Assembly: GCF_051020765.1 (NCBI RefSeq) | Contig: NC_134933.1 | Location: 18,015,461 to 18,079,460 of the forward strand | Source of the DNA: Lasioglossum baleicum | Lineage: Eukaryota > Arthropoda > Insecta > Hymenoptera > Halictidae | DNA: 64,000 nt | Direction of reading: 5' to 3' | Shown: piece by piece, positions 35,140 to 46,899 of the stretch | Layout of the letters: each line of letters starts with the position of its first letter | Numbering within the stretch: position 1 is the stretch's first letter | Made by a program: the position numbers and the translations under genes | The notes under the pieces: model-generated | The model's input: the letters and a program-made list of their open reading frames with translations, nothing else | The model's database searches: none | Told to the model about the DNA's origin: nothing

Positions 35140-35580
35140 CTTAATCTGGTTTCATTGTTTTTCTTTTCATGTTTCTGTAGTTTTCCTTTTAACATGTCGA
35201 TTTTTACGATCGTGTCAATTGCTCAGATCTCTCACTGTTCCACAAGCAGAACGTCCTGCACTTTGCTTTATTATGAACGGTACGAATAAACTAAAAACCT
35301 AACTGTGTTTGTTTTTAATATAATGATTTTTCACCAACGTGCCAATACGACGCAGTTTTCAGGGATTCTGTAAAACAATTTCTTACAAGCTGATTTATTA
35401 TTTGATTTTAACCTTGTCATTCGAAAGAGAAATTTCTAAACCTAATTGTTCTTCTTCTTAATATATTGTTTTTCTAGCATTGTATCAATTTGACGCATTC
35501 ACCACAGATTCTGAAAAAGGACATATCTTGTTGGTTTATTATTTGAGTACGGTGCGAACAGGTAATTCTATTTTCACCTT
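35140..35580. repeat. Degenerate tandem array, about 125-142 bp unit
   Basis: Three diverged units can be followed by a TTTATTAT anchor near 35267, 35391 and 35533. They also share CTAAAAACCTAACTGTG / CTAAACCTAATTGTTC and TGTCAATTGC / GTATCAATTTGACGC pieces. Identity is low. Non-coding. Confidence 0.45.
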
Positions 35581-36360
35581 GTGTCATCGTACAGAGCGTG
35601 TACCTCCGTGAATTGCAGAAAAACGCAAGAGATGCGGTATCTTTTTGTGCGGGGGTGTACAAGTCGATCGTGTCCCTTCATCCTCCGTCGTCCCGTTTAT
35701 TCGAGCTTTGGCCCCGGCGATACGTATCGTGTATTATTATTCCTCGAAGCCGTCCAATTACCTTAGCCAGCGCCGCAATTCGTGCTAATGGATCGAGAAG
35801 TACGGCGCATCGTGGTGAGCCGCGGGGGAAATCGCCATGACGCCGTACGGCGTTCCTGGATTTCTTTGGCGGATTTCCAAACGCGCCGAATGAGTCGAAC
35901 CCGGAGAGAGAGAGAGAGAGCCTCTCCCATCCCCCCACCCCTTTCACTTCGGAGGAAAAGTTACGTTTACCTAAGGTTTTGATCCTATTTCCGTACGGGT
36001 CGGCGACCTCCTCTCTCGCACGCTATCTCCGATTTTCTAGCTGGCCTGTCTCGCTTCTTCTCTCTGCCGTTTCTTAGCCTCCCGTTTATCGGTTCTCCTC
36101 AATCCGTTAGACCCTCTCTTGTTGTACACACCTTCTGAACACATCCTTTCTTCCGACCTCTTCTCCCCTACAATGCTTCGGTTCATCTCTCGCTCGCTTC
36201 GCCGTTGATTTTCATCTTCGCCAGTGGCCATAGGTTTGCCAAAAGATGCCGAGGAATATTGACCACGGGCTTTCAACATTTTATTTCGATGTCTGTAACA
36301 CTGACATAGTTACGATTTCCTGAAGATACCATCGTGAGCCTGCAACACAATTTGAACAAC
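35581..36360. other. GC-rich block with GA microsatellite
   Basis: GAGAGAGAGAGAGAG lies at about 35902-35919. Surrounding open frames are rich in Arg and Ser on both strands and are not convincing. Nothing else supported. Confidence 0.5.
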
Positions 36361-36521
36361 GCACAATTTGAAGCAGAGAACGAATCAAGAAGATTTAAGG
36401 ACATCTGTGTATTAATTTCAGCTTAACAAGACGATTAAAAGAAGAAAGAAATTTCTATTTGGCTCCAGTGTCTTGCAATCAATGCAAACATTTTTTATTT
36501 TGCATAAAGATCCGCAGTCTA
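36361..36521. mobile_element. hAT-like MITE, TAGACTGCGG family, truncated, inverted
   Basis: The reverse complement of this segment matches the copy at 59733: GATCTTTATGCAAAATAAAA, TTGCATTGATTGCAAGACAC, and TTAAATCTTCTTGATTCG against TTAAATCTTCGTAATTCG. The end GATCCGCAGTCTA is intact at 36521, but the opposite terminus is missing. A lone TCATAAAATCCGCAGTCTGG end at 36751-36770 is another fragment. Confidence 0.75.
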
Positions 36522-36770
36522 GTAATTATATTGCAGGGGCGAGGTAATTACCCTGTGTACTCCCTCTAATTTTGCCACTCTTATGTACAGAAATCATTAC
36601 ATATAGATAAGAAATGAATGTATCAGCATCTGTACAACTTTCCTTCTTTTTTGTTTTGCGTTTCGACAGACACATTTGTGAATATATACCAGTAGCTAAA
36701 GGGTTAAACTCTTTTGATGTCATTACTGATGTTTCGCCTAGTCATTTTCATCATAAAATCCGCAGTCTGG

Positions 36771-38350
36771 TTCCAGCTGCTGCTGAACGTTTCCCTGAAG
36801 CTGGCCAATAAAAATCCCACGTGCTACCGACAATTGTGATTTACCGTGTTCCCGTTAAAAAGGGAAAAAGGCATCTCGGTAGCCGGCGTGTCCCACGTTC
36901 CTCATTCTCTCTCTTTCTCTCTCCGTGGACCTCCTCCTCCTCCTGTTACTCGTTTTTCGTTTCTCCCGTTCGTCTGTGCCTCTTATCCTCTAGCAACAGA
37001 CCTCTCAACGTTTCGCCTCTCACTATACACCTGTCAGACACCCCGTAATTGCGAGACGACTTTATAGCCTCGAACTGATATCCGCGAAGATAGAATCGCT
37101 TCCATAAACCAACGGGGGGACGTTTGATCGTCACGGACGACAGATCTCGGGGAATAAAAGGCTGGACGATCGTAAAATATCTTTAGAAACAGAATATCGC
37201 GGATCTCGTATCGGCTGTCTCCTCGAGCGTCGCGAGAGTTGTCGGCGGTTTTTCAGCAGAAAAATTAAGTGTCCCGGCCGTTCGGGTATCTCGATGCGGG
37301 CTGATTGACAACGGGACTGGTCCCGATCCAGTTTACAGCGAAATAAGACCGGACTCTGTCCCGGGGACGTCGTAAAAACCTGTCGTCCACTAATAAATTC
37401 ATTTTCACTAACAAGTCTGGGGAATGCTAGCAGAACTTCCTAGACGCTTGCGATCCAAATAAATTGAAGGACCCTGAAAGAAGGTCTAACGTTTATCGCG
37501 GGAACGATGCAGTTCTTCATACACCACCGAGTACACCAGTTCTATAAGCTAATGAAGAAATCTCGGGACGGGCCCGCGAGAGAAAAACGTTAATTTTTCC
37601 GGTGATCGGCCCGTGACATAACGAGCAGCAATAACAATAAAGTAAAACGAATCGCGGCGATGCCAAGGCAGGTACGCGAAGCATCGATCTCGCCGGTAAC
37701 GACACGGGCCAGCGTTCCTACACGACAACCACGCGAACCCGGGGATCCGGCTTTCGTCGATCTTCATTGACCGAACGAAAAACCGGGACGATCGAACGAC
37801 CGATGTCACCGACACGAAAAATTAATCGGCCCTTTCTAGGATCGCTGTCCCAACCGACATTCCAACTCGTTCGCCACGTCGTACGTCTTCTCTTGCCCTG
37901 CTCCCGCAACCCTACCCGGCCGCCATTCTGCTTGTCCACCGCGGTGACAAGAACCCTCGAAACACCCGGGACGAATGTTGCCCGAAGAAACAGCTAATTA
38001 ATGATTAGCGCGCCATACAGAAAATAGCCGGGATTTCTTCGAAGCGCAGCACGTCAAACTAGTTCGAGGACTATGCCACTTGTACGAGCTGAAACTAGTC
38101 TTCTGTATAGCTGTCTATTGTTTATGACGCGTTGATCATCATCACAGTGGATAAATTTATTTATTATGCAACGGATCCATCGAACTAGTTGTACGAGCAG
38201 CGGATGGAATTATCAATGTCTATAAACGATGTTCAATCGACTGACAAATGTTGACATAATTTCGTACATTTTTGCCTCTCACTCATTATGTTTCTTTCTT
38301 ATTCTCATCACACATATCCTCACACTAGTGTTACTCCTAACAGCCACAGT
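36771..38350. other. GC-rich block, no gene recognised
   Basis: CpG-rich with CT runs near 36900-36950. Many frames are open on both strands without motifs. Nothing supported. Confidence 0.45.
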
Positions 38351-38452
38351 ATAATTTCAACTGTATTTAGTGGTTTAATTGACGATGAACGTTTCGTTGC
38401 AAGGAAGGACTGCGTATGGAAAAGAAAGAGACGCGGACAGTCGCAGTCGCGG
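38351..38452 (+). repeat. Dispersed repeat, inverse of 58348-58450
   Basis: ATAATTTCAACTGTATTTAG, then TGGTTTAATTGACGATGAAC, then GGAAGGACTGCGTATGG and GAGACGCGGACAGTCGCAGT match the reverse complement of 58450-58348 along about 100 bases. The copies lie 20 kb apart in opposite orientation. No coding content or transposon end was identified. Confidence 0.75.
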
Positions 38453-39588
38453 TCTCTCTTTACACGCGCTGTCCTTCTCTACGTCCGGCTCCCCGAGGCT
38501 TTTGCGTCAATAGAGGCATTACTTTATCGCTATATGAGGAACAAGAAAGTGACCAATCGCGACAGCATGTCACACTGTGTAAAACTAAGGGAATAAAGAT
38601 GAATAAAAGGTGTGAGGATCTTGAGTACTTTGTGGCAACCTCAGCTCCAGCTGTCCGTCGAGGGAGTGCGTTCTATAGGGTGGCAAAAAGTATGAGGAAA
38701 CCCGAAAGACATGACCGGGCACCGTTATAGGCGGCGTCGGGAGATTAGGTTCGCGTTGGGGAACCGACGGCGACCGTCCGCATCGCGATAATCATCGATA
38801 TTTTCTCTTCCGCATACCGATTTCGCAGCTGGACGTGACCCGGTGGGCAGAAATTGCGGCATGCGGTCGATACTCGATACGATAATGGGCAACGACGCAG
38901 AGAAATTTCTCTCCGGAGTCCCGGCTACGTAGCTGATGTGTTCGCCAATCGGATGTTCTCCGCGGCTCTCTGCCTTCGATCGCCGATTTCGATGGAAATT
39001 GCGAAACCTCTCTAATTTCAACATATTATTAGGACTCTCGGAAATCTGCGCGCCTTCGATTACAATAAGCCAACGATCCGTATTTACGGCATCGTGCGAT
39101 TATAAACTGCCGAGTGCCTTGCCCACGATTAGACGTCTAAACTAATTTACCTCGCCGGTAATTAGACGGTGCACCGTTTCATTCGATACTGTTGCTCTTG
39201 CAAAAATCGTTCGATGGACGTCCTGTGACGCAAAACATTTTTCTGAAATAACTGGTACACTCGTGGAACGGTTATTTGCATCGTCTGATATCCATGCGCA
39301 CATCAAACTGCTTTGAACACAACATTTTTAGCTTTTATGTACCGAAACTATGGAATATAATGTATAATAGTTTTTGTCAGTTCCTGATATCCTCAATCAG
39401 TTAATGTACAGCTGCCATGATTAAATCCATTCAAATACTTGCGTATCAATTTCCTTTTACATTCTTTTTGGTACCTGCTTCTTCGAGATCACCTGGTGAT
39501 CCTCTTATTAGACCTGACATAAGCAGCTAATAATTTAGACAGCTTGCTAGAAGGGTCGAAGTAGACCCAACATCTACAGCCCTGGATC
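38453..39588. other. No gene recognised
   Basis: Mixed composition. The frame at 38725-39024 on the minus strand has no motif. Nothing supported. Confidence 0.5.
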
Positions 39589-39801
39589 GAAGTAGACTCA
39601 ACCTCTGCCAGCACAGAGAGTTCAATTAAATTCGATAGAATCATCGCATCTATTCCTAACGACCTATAACCAAAGTCTCCTTGCAACAGCTAGTGTAAAG
39701 TAGATCCAACTTCTGCTAGCGCAGAGAGTTCAATTAAATTGGATAGAATCATCGCATCTATTCCTAACGACCTAGACCCAACGTCCCCTTCCACCAGCTA
39801 A
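39589..39801. repeat. 108-bp tandem duplication
   Basis: Two direct copies start at 39589 and 39697. The core GAGAGTTCAATTAAATT and GATAGAATCATCGCATCTAT, followed by TCCTAACGACCTA, is nearly identical in both. A third partial start, GAAGTAGACCCAACATC, lies at 39558. High identity suggests a fairly recent duplication. Confidence 0.9.
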
Positions 39802-40449
39802 TTTTCAAGCCTCGCCGCCATGGTCATCGACCCTACCATCTTGCGACACAATCCACGACTTGGCAGGCTCGCAATCGGAATACGCATGGTCCTCTTAGCA
39901 GCCCCCTTCGAACAGTCGACTCGGAACCGAGTCGAATCCCGATATCTCCGAACTACGGGGTCAAACAACCTGCGCAAATTGACGCAAGGGCAAGATCTCG
40001 TATTCCCAAAGGTGGGCTTTCGACCATGATTCCGGTGACACGTGGTCGCGTGTCCTCTGGCAGCCACCCTCGAGGAGGGTGCATCTCTGTTTGCCGTGCA
40101 CTTTGCCCATCGCGATCCTTCAGTCTGGCGCAGCTCCCTTTCGCGTGACCCCGGTCATCGATACAGTCCCCGCTGTGTCCCTAGTGGCATTCCTCTTTCC
40201 CGGGATCCGCAGCTTTCGCTAATAGCGGAGGAGATCCTTCCATGCCTCGAGAGGACACTCGTAGAGTGCGTGTACCACGAAGAGCAACGTCAATATTGAC
40301 ACGTCCTCGACGTAGCTTCGCAAACAAGCTTCTGAAATCCGCGATGACGGACGATCGCAACACCTGTCACGTCACCAGCCACGTGGAATTTCGACTTTCC
40401 GCGCAGACCGTTGCATTCCCTCAAATGCAAATCGGTCTGCGCTGCATTG
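39802..40449. other. No gene recognised
   Basis: GC-rich, with frames open on both strands at 39798-40299. No motif, splice pair or RNA gene supported. Confidence 0.45.
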
Positions 40450-40700
40450 TACAGAGTGTCCCAAAATTCCTTCAACAGCCGGAAATGGGAGGTTCCTGAG
40501 ATCATTTGAAGCAACATTTTGCTTTGCAAAAATGTTATCCGCGGCTTTGTTTAGGAGTTATTAACGAAAAACACGAACCAATCAGAGCGCGACCTAGACG
40601 CGAGTTGGCACAGTAGTCATGGCGCGCCAACTGTCTATTGGCCGAAATATCTAGTTTTGAAAAGTCTGCGAGGATCAGGTGACGACTAATTTGGGAATTC
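40450..40700. repeat. TACAGAGTGTCCC-type interspersed repeat
   Basis: TACAGAGTGTCCCAAAATTC is followed by GAAATGGGAGGTTCCTGAGA, then TGTTATCCGCGGCTTTGTTT and ACGAACCAATCAGAGCGCG. From memory, this phrase order resembles an abundant dispersed repeat of ants and other Hymenoptera, which supports the organism guess. That is recollection, not a search result. No end boundary seen on the right. Confidence 0.5.
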
Positions 40701-42210
40701 GACGGCTCGAACGTTTTCGAGATGATAGGTCGTTAAGCAGCGAGTGGAAAGGCGTCAACTATTGTGAATGAGGCGCGCCTTAAGGTAACAGGCCAACGGG
40801 GCGATGGAATGCAGAGGTGAAATTAGTATCGCTGTCGCCATAAGCGCTCTCTCGCCGGTTACGAGTCGCGATTCTTTTCGTTCCTTTGCCTTTTTTTCCC
40901 CGGTTTCTTTTGGCGCGGCGTCCTGTATCGCCGACAGTTTCCAGCGAAACCCGGCTGCGGGACCAAGAGGAACAAGAACCGACCGTTGAATTTATTTATC
41001 GGTGGAAGAAAAGAGAGCTTCGGGCGTACCACGCTTCGTACGTAGCATTTTAATTACCGCGCTTCGTCCCATTCCGCGCGCGTTCCACCGTGGACCGTCA
41101 TGCGCTTCCCACCACCGTAGAAATGCGTGCGCGCGCGTAACCAAGCTCATCTTCTTGCATCGGTGCACTCGCGGCTCTTCCAGGAAACCGGCGATGCACC
41201 GCGCGCAGAGTCGCGCCGCGATTTACAATCGAGCTTTTCGGATGATCGACAGCTTTCGGAACAGGTGCGCCAAGAAACAATCGGTGTGCACCGTAAACGC
41301 GTGAAGATCTGCATCTATAAACATTGCAACGAGGTAAACAATCACTCTTGCTCATCAAGAGGTTTTGCACTGACTGAAAGAAATCAATATACATACAATT
41401 GCCTTAATATGAAACAAACATACATAGTGATTATAACCTCTTTACTATTCACAATTTCTTGTAAGAAGCAGGATGATTGTATTTATTGTTTGCCTGTGTA
41501 GGGCTCTATATTGACAACAACAACATAGAATTATATTTCGATTTAGAAGAAATTAATGACGTACATATTCAGTTGATCCTGTTCGAAAACTTCATCACGA
41601 GTCTAACTCGATGTTATAGTGCGGATACAATCTAGTGGAAAACAAAAATTTAAGAGACATGTATACAGATAACCTTCCCTAATCGAATAGCTGAAAAACA
41701 CCGTGACCAACATCATGAACGACGCGACCCAAGTAGACCATCGTCGAATCCAGTGGCGCAAATCGTAGCGTCCGCGATTGTCTGGAATATCATTGATTCG
41801 CAGCTCGTGCGCGGCGCAATCGGTGCAACGAGATTCACCGCGGAGCGCAGCAGCGACGCGGTTGCATCCGCGTATCGCGTTGCACAATTAGATTTCGCTC
41901 ATTACGGTGCACGTCGATGCGCGTCTGATCGAACGCGGTGGCCGTGGCGCAGCGCTCTCGGTGGAGCGCTCGGATGCAGCGCGTTAAGCTCTCCCGTGTG
42001 TGTTCGGAGGCGTATAATTACTACGGTGACCTTAAAGTCGTGTAGCCAGGCGTCGAACGGTTTTCAAAGCTGGAAAAAGTATCGGCGCGTAAGTTCGACG
42101 TGGAACGTGGCTGACATTTAGAACACCCGTTAGAACGACATTCACCGGCGAGCGTGCGAGTGAGCAGCACTTTTTAGCCCACGCGTGCTCCACGCGTTAT
42201 TGACGCATCT
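40701..42210. other. CpG-rich block, possible regulatory or 5' UTR DNA
   Basis: The stretch 41000-41300 and especially 41730-42140 are CpG-dense, with clusters of GCAGCG, TTGCAC and CGCGTT. A strong donor-like GTAAGT occurs at about 42089 (GGCGC-GTAAGT). No start codon with a convincing frame was found. It could be a first-exon region, but the evidence is weak. Confidence 0.3.
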
Positions 42211-42381
42211 AATTATTAATACACGGTTGTTCGCGCGATGATTGACGACCGATCGGCCATGGGGAACCGGAAACCAGACTCTGAATTGGCTTTCTTCGAT
42301 AGCTGCCGCTTGTATTCAGTTGCCTGGTTTCCCTGTTTCTCTCACAATTATGGGATTGGTCTGGAAAATAGCTGTAATGTA

Positions 42382-42519
42382 CTCCCTCTGTCCCATAATA
42401 ATAGTAACAGTTGATGAATTTCACTAGGCCCATAATAATAGTAGCGAAAGAACATAAATATAGAACGCAACATGTATTATCAAAAAACTAGATTACATTA
42501 AACAGTAAATTAAAAACTA
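42382..42519 (-). mobile_element. Stowaway-like mariner end (3' end of element)
   Basis: After TA at 42380-42381 the sequence ACTCCCTCTGTCCCATAATA begins. CTCCCTCTGTCCC closely fits the CTCCCTCCGT start of plant Stowaway MITEs. It is followed by ATAAATATAGAACGCAACAT and ATCAAAAAACTAGATTACAT, shared with the inverse copy at 58680-58773. This copy has an internal repeat of CCCATAATAATAGTA. The reading direction follows the transposase remnant at 42520-42744. Confidence 0.75.
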
Positions 42520-42744
42520 TTACTCCTCATTTTTATTTCGAGCGTTTAGATAGTTTCTGGATTTTTTAATAATTTCGTTACTGCATTTTAAACTTGTAGG
42601 TAGGATCCCTTGGTTGCGAAACTTTGCTTTCCCTATATGCGTGAGCTCAAAATTATTGGAGCCATCATTCTTCCAGCATAACTTGTTTTTCCTCATCTTA
42701 CAATTTAAATATATGGTTTGACGAGTAACACAACGAGTTAACAA
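42520..42744 (-). pseudogene. C-terminal remnant of a Stowaway/plant-type mariner transposase
   Basis: The minus-strand frame includes IYLNCKMRKNKLCWKN, then DGSNNFELTHIGKAKFRN, then QGILPTSLKCSNEIIKK, and stops about 140 bases before the terminal repeat. Plant and oomycete mariner-like transposases (Osmar/Stowaway partners) typically end with a region shaped like NN-x4-PHxxK, then xGxLPxxLxC. The likeness was judged by eye and from memory. The catalytic domain and N-terminus are absent, so it is non-functional. Confidence 0.55.
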
Positions 42745-43608
42745 AATTACGCGTTACGCAACCCATGCGTATTAAAATTTATTTACTACAAAAACTGCGA
42801 TAATTTTTACGTCGGAGATCAGGAAAATCGTTTTTTGTTGGGCCGAGGAAGATTGAGAACGTATGATCGAGTTTTGCAAGGTGTGCCAGCGCGACTTGAT
42901 GGCCAAGTGTTCGACGTGGAACAGGAAAGAGAAGACGGATGTGTCAGCGTAAAAATGTCAGATCGTAGACAACGTCGTCGTCAAGATCATATTATTATGT
43001 ACAACGACGAGATACCTGCTGTTGGTATGCACGGAGATGCCGATTGGCCGAGAGAAAACGCGCGTACGCACGCACGTACGGCGCAGCTGGTTTGTACGCG
43101 AGCTTGCACCGTAGTCAGGGCATATTTATGGATTAGCATACAATGGTGGTGTTTATTAGAGATTCTTCGAAGGTTCCCACCTTCGACGCCGGCTCCGTGC
43201 TTCTTCTCCGTTCCCGAGAGCCATCACGCCCTTCCTCGTGTAGCTCTCTCTGGCTGTCCAAAATCGAGCTACGTTATGAACTTCACCTTATTCTCTTTTT
43301 TATACAATCCTTGCTTCATTAATCTCACTCGTGCACTTGGTACCAAACTGTAGAAATCGGTCCGTTTGTAGAATTATTTATCCTGCAGAATTATGTGAGA
43401 ATTCAGATTGAACCGTGAACTCGCCACTGATAATATTATAGTAACTTTCAGCATTCGTAGCCTGTAAGAACTAGTGGAAATTAATAGAGCTTCTTTTTAT
43501 AGCTAACTTACTACAGGTTGCAATAACGTAAAACTATTCTACTACACTAGAAATAGTGAGGAATAAAATTTAGTGATAGTTAACAGAGTTCCCTTTATCC
43601 TAAATTTA
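42745..43608. other. Long open frame, probably not a gene
   Basis: A 172-codon plus-strand frame (42835-43353) covers GC-rich DNA with CGCACGCACGTACG-like repeats. It has no domain, signal peptide or splice pairing that I recognise. The rest is AT-rich with nothing supported. Confidence 0.4.
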
Positions 43609-43900
43609 CTAAACACTAAACGCTAATACTGGGTGAGTCACGAAAAACAACACGTGAATTTCTCTGTTGGTATAAAGGATAACCGAAAGTTTCAAGAGTG
43701 AAATCAAACCGTTCAAAGGGGACAATATGATGATATCGACAGATCTTGTGATTAACGTTTCCTTTCCGTCATTTCAAGGTTATCGGTACTTTTTAAAATG
43801 GCATCATATATTTTTAACTTCATAGTGTTGTAGCTGATGTTAAGACGAGATCAATGATGTGGTACACAATGACCTTCAAATGACATTATATACTCCATAA
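43609..43900. repeat. TACTGGGTGAGTCACG-type repeat beside a CACTAAAC end
   Basis: AAACACTAAACGCTAA (the end of the TTAACACTAAACC family) is followed at 43627 by TACTGGGTGAGTCACGAAAA. Later, ATATTTTTAACTTCATAGTG and TTGTAGCTGATGT resemble 19083. This looks like two dispersed repeats abutting each other. Confidence 0.45.
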
Positions 43901-43934
43901 AAATTAAATTACACAACTAGCAAGCAGCCCTTGC

Positions 43935-44200
43935 ACAAATTGTAAAATAGAAACTTTAGTGTGGAACTTGAAAGATCTTTATTTGGTTTTTACAAATGCT
44001 GCGATAAAGGCAAGAATATTTATGCCTTTATAGCATCAGTTAGCCCACGAAACTTCATAATAATTGAACTCGACAAGAAGCAACCACGCCAACATTCTAC
44101 GTCCATACATAAAGATCTTGTAGAAAATGTAAAATAGAAATTTTAATGAAACCCAAAAGATCCTAATTGTTGTATTATTACAAATGCCGCGACGGGAGCA
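43935..44200. repeat. Degenerate tandem duplication, about 184 bp
   Basis: TTGTAAAATAGAAACTTTAG, then AAAGATC and ACAAATGCTGCGA, recur about 184 bases on as TGTAAAATAGAAATTTTAA, AAAAGATCC and ACAAATGCCGCGA. Two diverged units, non-coding. Confidence 0.6.
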
Positions 44201-45231
44201 AGAAAATTCGTTCGCTTATGAAAATATTTGATTATTGGGCGAAGTTAGATTACCAGATGGCCGGAGCCGCGAGAGAGCTTAACGGCGTGAGAAACGGGCG
44301 TGGACCGATCCGACAGAAAAAGCTTGGGTGAAGGGAAAGCGGGATGACATAACAGATCTCGATAATTTCGGGATATCGGGAATTCGGATCGGTCGTGGAT
44401 ACCGTGTGCAACGTTCACAGACAAACTACATCGCGCGCGAAGCCTGAACGGAGAGTTGAAAAGGCCGAGAGCGGTAAATTGTCTCGCTCGTATCGTGCCC
44501 GAGAGGAATTAAACGTTGTTTTGATAATCAATCTGCAGATAAAGATGGAGGGGAGCGAATCTTGATGCGGATTTAATTGACGCGATACCCTGCCGATCGT
44601 GAGAAACTCTCGTTTCATCGAAAGAAGTCGTTATCTTGAGCACTTGTTTGAGCTGTGTCTTTGTTAACGGCAAATAGTAAGCGTTCCTCGCTCATTTCAA
44701 TACACGCTTTCCTAAAGATTATTCCATTTGCTTGGATATTTCCTCTCATTGTCAGTTTCCTGCTTTTTATCTTGAATTTTTATTTTCTTCGTTACTGTTG
44801 CGGTATTTAAATATACACCTTAGTAGAAATAGGAAAAGATTGAGCGATACTGGCGACGAAGTACAGCATAGACTATTTATAATTCATTATATTTATTTTA
44901 ATAATCAAATAATAGAGGACGTTATCAAAAAATTCGAAACTTAACACGCAATCTTTAATACTTTATTACAGTGGTTGTCATATATGCTACATAAACCATG
45001 CTTGGTTCAAAGCATTAAATAAATAATAATAATAAAAATAAGGTATAATAATAAATATATAAATAGTGGTGTACTTTACAGCTCATGTATAGTGACAATT
45101 AACTCTCAGCATCTAAATAACAACAAATTATTATACACTTCTAACAATAAGTTGGTAATATAAAATTTAAAAAATTGGCAATTTAGGCAATTTTTGTGAA
45201 TGAACGATATATGGTGCGATATATGTATGTA
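44201..45231. other. No gene recognised
   Basis: A GC-richer patch at 44240-44640 is followed by AT-rich DNA with ATAATAATAAT strings near 45020. Nothing supported. Confidence 0.5.
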
Positions 45232-45452
45232 TTAGGTTGGCAACTAAATTCGCGACCTTTGGTTCGTAATTCTGTTATTGTATCATTATAAGCTCATTCA
45301 GTGACCATTCCTATTGAACTATATATCATCGGAAAGCTCTAAATTTTGCGATTAATTTGATATAAAATACTCGTGCTTAAAAAATATACATAATGTATAT
45401 AAATGACTTTGTTTGAAAAAATGTGGAGGTCGCGAACTTAGTTTGCCAAGCA
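45232..45452. mobile_element. mariner MITE (TTAGGTTGGC ends)
   Basis: The left end is TTAGGTTGGCAACTAAATTC and then GCGACC. The reverse complement of the right end is TGCTTGGCAAACTAAGTTC and then GCGACC. TA flanks both sides (45230-45231, 45453-45454). The 221-bp interior is AT-rich and non-coding. The end sequence differs from that of the mariner MITE at 10281, so this is a second subfamily. Confidence 0.85.
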
Positions 45453-46899
45453 TATTTGATGCAATAACGATGCAGCTCTCGCAAGCCATCAAAATACCAA
45501 CAGTTAATTTATAAAAATTGTTTCTGCTAAAAAAGTTTAGTGAACCAGCCTCGGTCTCCCCTACAGTGTCCTTGTGTGAACAATACGCGTCGAAATGTAC
45601 GGAGCTTTGTATTCCTGAACGTTGCGCGTTGGTCAGTGTCCAGCGACGACCATATCGGCCGCCTAAAAAATGGCGTCCGAAGGAAGGTATCAGGGATTCG
45701 CGAGAGCCCGTTAGGCATGGCCCGTGATATTCCTCGAATCCATGTTTAGCCAGGAGCATCTTCCGGGAGATAGTAGGGGGGCCGAGAGGACAACAAAGAA
45801 GAAGAAGAAGAAGAAGAAGAAGGTACAGGATGAGGAGAGAGAGAGGGCATCGTGTGAAGCCGCTGAAGAGGAGAGACCAAAGAAAGCGGCTTCCTCGGAA
45901 GCGGGCAGCAAGAAGGAACCGTACGGTATTCCAAGACGAGAGATCTCGAAGAAAAGGGGGACCCATCGGGCCCCAGCCGGCCGTCTCGAACGCCCGTTTT
46001 GGTCAGAGGGAGTTCATTCGCATGCAACTTCGTCCGCGGCTCTTACTTGGAAGTACGTGTGACCACGTTGCAACCGGTACCAGAAGCCGGACCAGGCTCA
46101 ACGGGCCCTGTTCGCCGCGCGCACTGCTCCGTTTCTTTATTTATTTCTTAGGGCCGGCGACAAACTTCATTCAGTGGTTTCGGGGCCGGCGAGTCACACG
46201 GGCCGGGGCCCCCCGAACCGGATTCGCCGGCCGAGGGAATCTCACGAGAGATCCGGACCCCGTCCCGCTCGGAAAATGTCACTTTTAATGCCCACCTTGC
46301 TCCGGGACTCGTTCCCGACCGCTTCGGGGTCGATCATGTTGCCGACGTACTTTTTTCTGTACGTTCGTTTCAATTACTGGCAGCTCGGGCCAATTTAAAT
46401 TGTTTTGAATTATCCGGGCTTACAAGTAAAGCGAATTGAAACGAGGTATGAATGAAAATGCAGAACGGCACGAAGGGCCCTTCAAAGTAGCCCACAGAAG
46501 TGGCCCCCAAAAAATAGCCCTTAAAATCTCGCCTCTATATAAAGGACAATTTGAATTTTTATTAATCCATTTGTAGATGCTGCTTAAATAAATAAAACCA
46601 TACAATTTGAACAAAATCTGACTGTCCTGTGCCCTACAATGTTCGAAATTTAATTTAGTTCAGTTCGGACGAAAGGAAGATAATTTATGTGTTTACAAAA
46701 CTCGATGAAATACGAAACTAGACAGCTAGCAATCACGCCAAGTTTCTGCACGCGTAAAGAATAGCATGGCTCTGCTGTATAACCGAGCAAAGAATGGTTA
46801 AAAACTGCAAAGTCCGTAGACATTGAAGAGAAGCGATCGTAGGTGCGATCGAGCAAAACGCATAGGATCGATGGTCGAATCGATTGGTCGTGTGTTCGA
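45453..46899. other. GC-rich block with AAG microsatellite
   Basis: (AAG)n lies at 45795-45822 and gives a lysine run in one frame and a poly-Ser/Phe run on the other strand. Frames of up to 204 codons here are open on both strands and lack family motifs. I regard them as consequences of base composition. Confidence 0.5.

Noticed and set aside
35895..35925. GA/CT, AAG, CAA and CG simple repeats as possible CRISPR or satellite
   Set aside because: These short microsatellites lack spacers or a long repeat unit. No CRISPR-like array exists in the window.
42835..43353. 172-codon plus-strand open frame
   Set aside because: The translation shows no family motif, and part of it is formed by a CGCACGCACGTACG-type simple repeat. 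No donor or acceptor pairing was found.
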